A stretch of 5,679 bases of DNA, from assembly GCA_016937075.1 (NCBI GenBank), contig JAFGWQ010000070.1, positions 1 through 5,679 of the forward strand. Direction: 5' to 3'. A program made the translations under genes and the position numbers. Under the pieces are notes generated by a model that saw only the letters and a program-made list of their open reading frames with translations, did no database searches and had not been told where the DNA came from. Each line of letters opens with the position of its first letter. The first letter of the stretch is position 1. This stretch comes from Campylobacterales bacterium (GTDB lineage: Bacteria > Campylobacterota > Campylobacteria > Campylobacterales > Sulfurovaceae). Shown here one piece after another: positions 5,592 to 5,679 of this stretch.

Positions 5592-5679
5592 AAAATCCTC
5601 CTTTGAAGCTTAATTTATTGTTAAGGAAATAAATTCCCACGCTTAAATTTTATTCCATGTTTGTTAAGTGAATATTAAA
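5592..5679 (-). promoter_or_regulatory. Upstream control region of the oxidase operon, with repeated elements
   Basis: The 88 bases before the oxidase operon hold its ribosome site (AAAGGAGGA, 5604-5596, four bases before the ATG) and, further up, AT-rich DNA. On the + strand GCTTAA followed by TTTATT and ending in TTGTTAAG occurs twice, at 5608-5625 and, with extra bases, at 5641-5668; TTGTTAAG itself is repeated exactly 43 bases apart (5618-5625 and 5661-5668). A perfect 8-base inverted repeat, AATTTATT/AATAAATT, lies at 5612-5619 and 5628-5635. TAAAAT at 5652-5647 on the minus strand is a possible -10 element, but no good -35 is seen. The repeats are reasonable operator candidates; no regulator can be named. 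Confidence 0.4.

Noticed and set aside
1..5679. CRISPR arrays, tRNA or rRNA genes, insertion sequences.
   Set aside because: No regularly spaced repeats, no cloverleaf or rRNA signature and no transposase or terminal inverted repeats were seen.

Overview
The window is AT-rich DNA with strong AAGGAG-type ribosome binding sites, tightly packed genes and membrane proteins rich in Ile, Leu and Phe. The style, together with a periplasmic c-type electron transfer system, fits a Campylobacterota (epsilonproteobacterial) genome such as the Sulfurimonas/Sulfurovum group. That assignment is inference from style and gene content; nothing in the window fixes the species.

Layout. Two gene groups point at each other. 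Positions 52-2581 on the + strand hold four closely spaced genes: two small paralogous proteins of the NifX/NafY/MTH1175 family (PF02579, 'dinitrogenase iron-molybdenum cofactor biosynthesis' fold), a 412-residue major facilitator (MFS) transporter, and a 184-residue unrecognised protein with one N-terminal membrane anchor. Gaps of 10, 20 and 1 bases indicate one transcript. No nitrogenase gene is present, so the two small proteins are better read as general metal-cofactor or Fe-S handling proteins than as nitrogen-fixation proteins.

Positions 2582-3041 form a 460-base convergent intergenic stretch. It holds several inverted repeats, one doubtful 29-codon hydrophobic reading frame and, at its right end, a hairpin plus T-run that serves as a terminator for the minus-strand genes.

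Positions 3042-5591 on the minus strand hold a two-gene operon. The first gene (4245-5591) encodes a cytochrome bd-type subunit I whose C-terminus is a c-type cytochrome domain (CSNCH heme site, distal Met). It lacks the long periplasmic Q-loop that binds quinol in ordinary CydA. The second gene (3042-4232) encodes a ten-helix membrane partner. Together they look like a bd-superfamily terminal oxidase that takes electrons from periplasmic cytochrome c rather than from quinol. This is the most interesting system here. The class is known in outline (the heme-c-carrying OR-C-like branches of the bd superfamily), but its substrate, heme content and physiological role are poorly characterised. The 88 bases upstream of this operon contain spaced repeats (GCTTAA...TTGTTAAG, twice) that could be operator sites.

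The functions of the two operons are not obviously linked. The + strand group may move or insert a metal or cofactor, and the minus strand group is respiratory.
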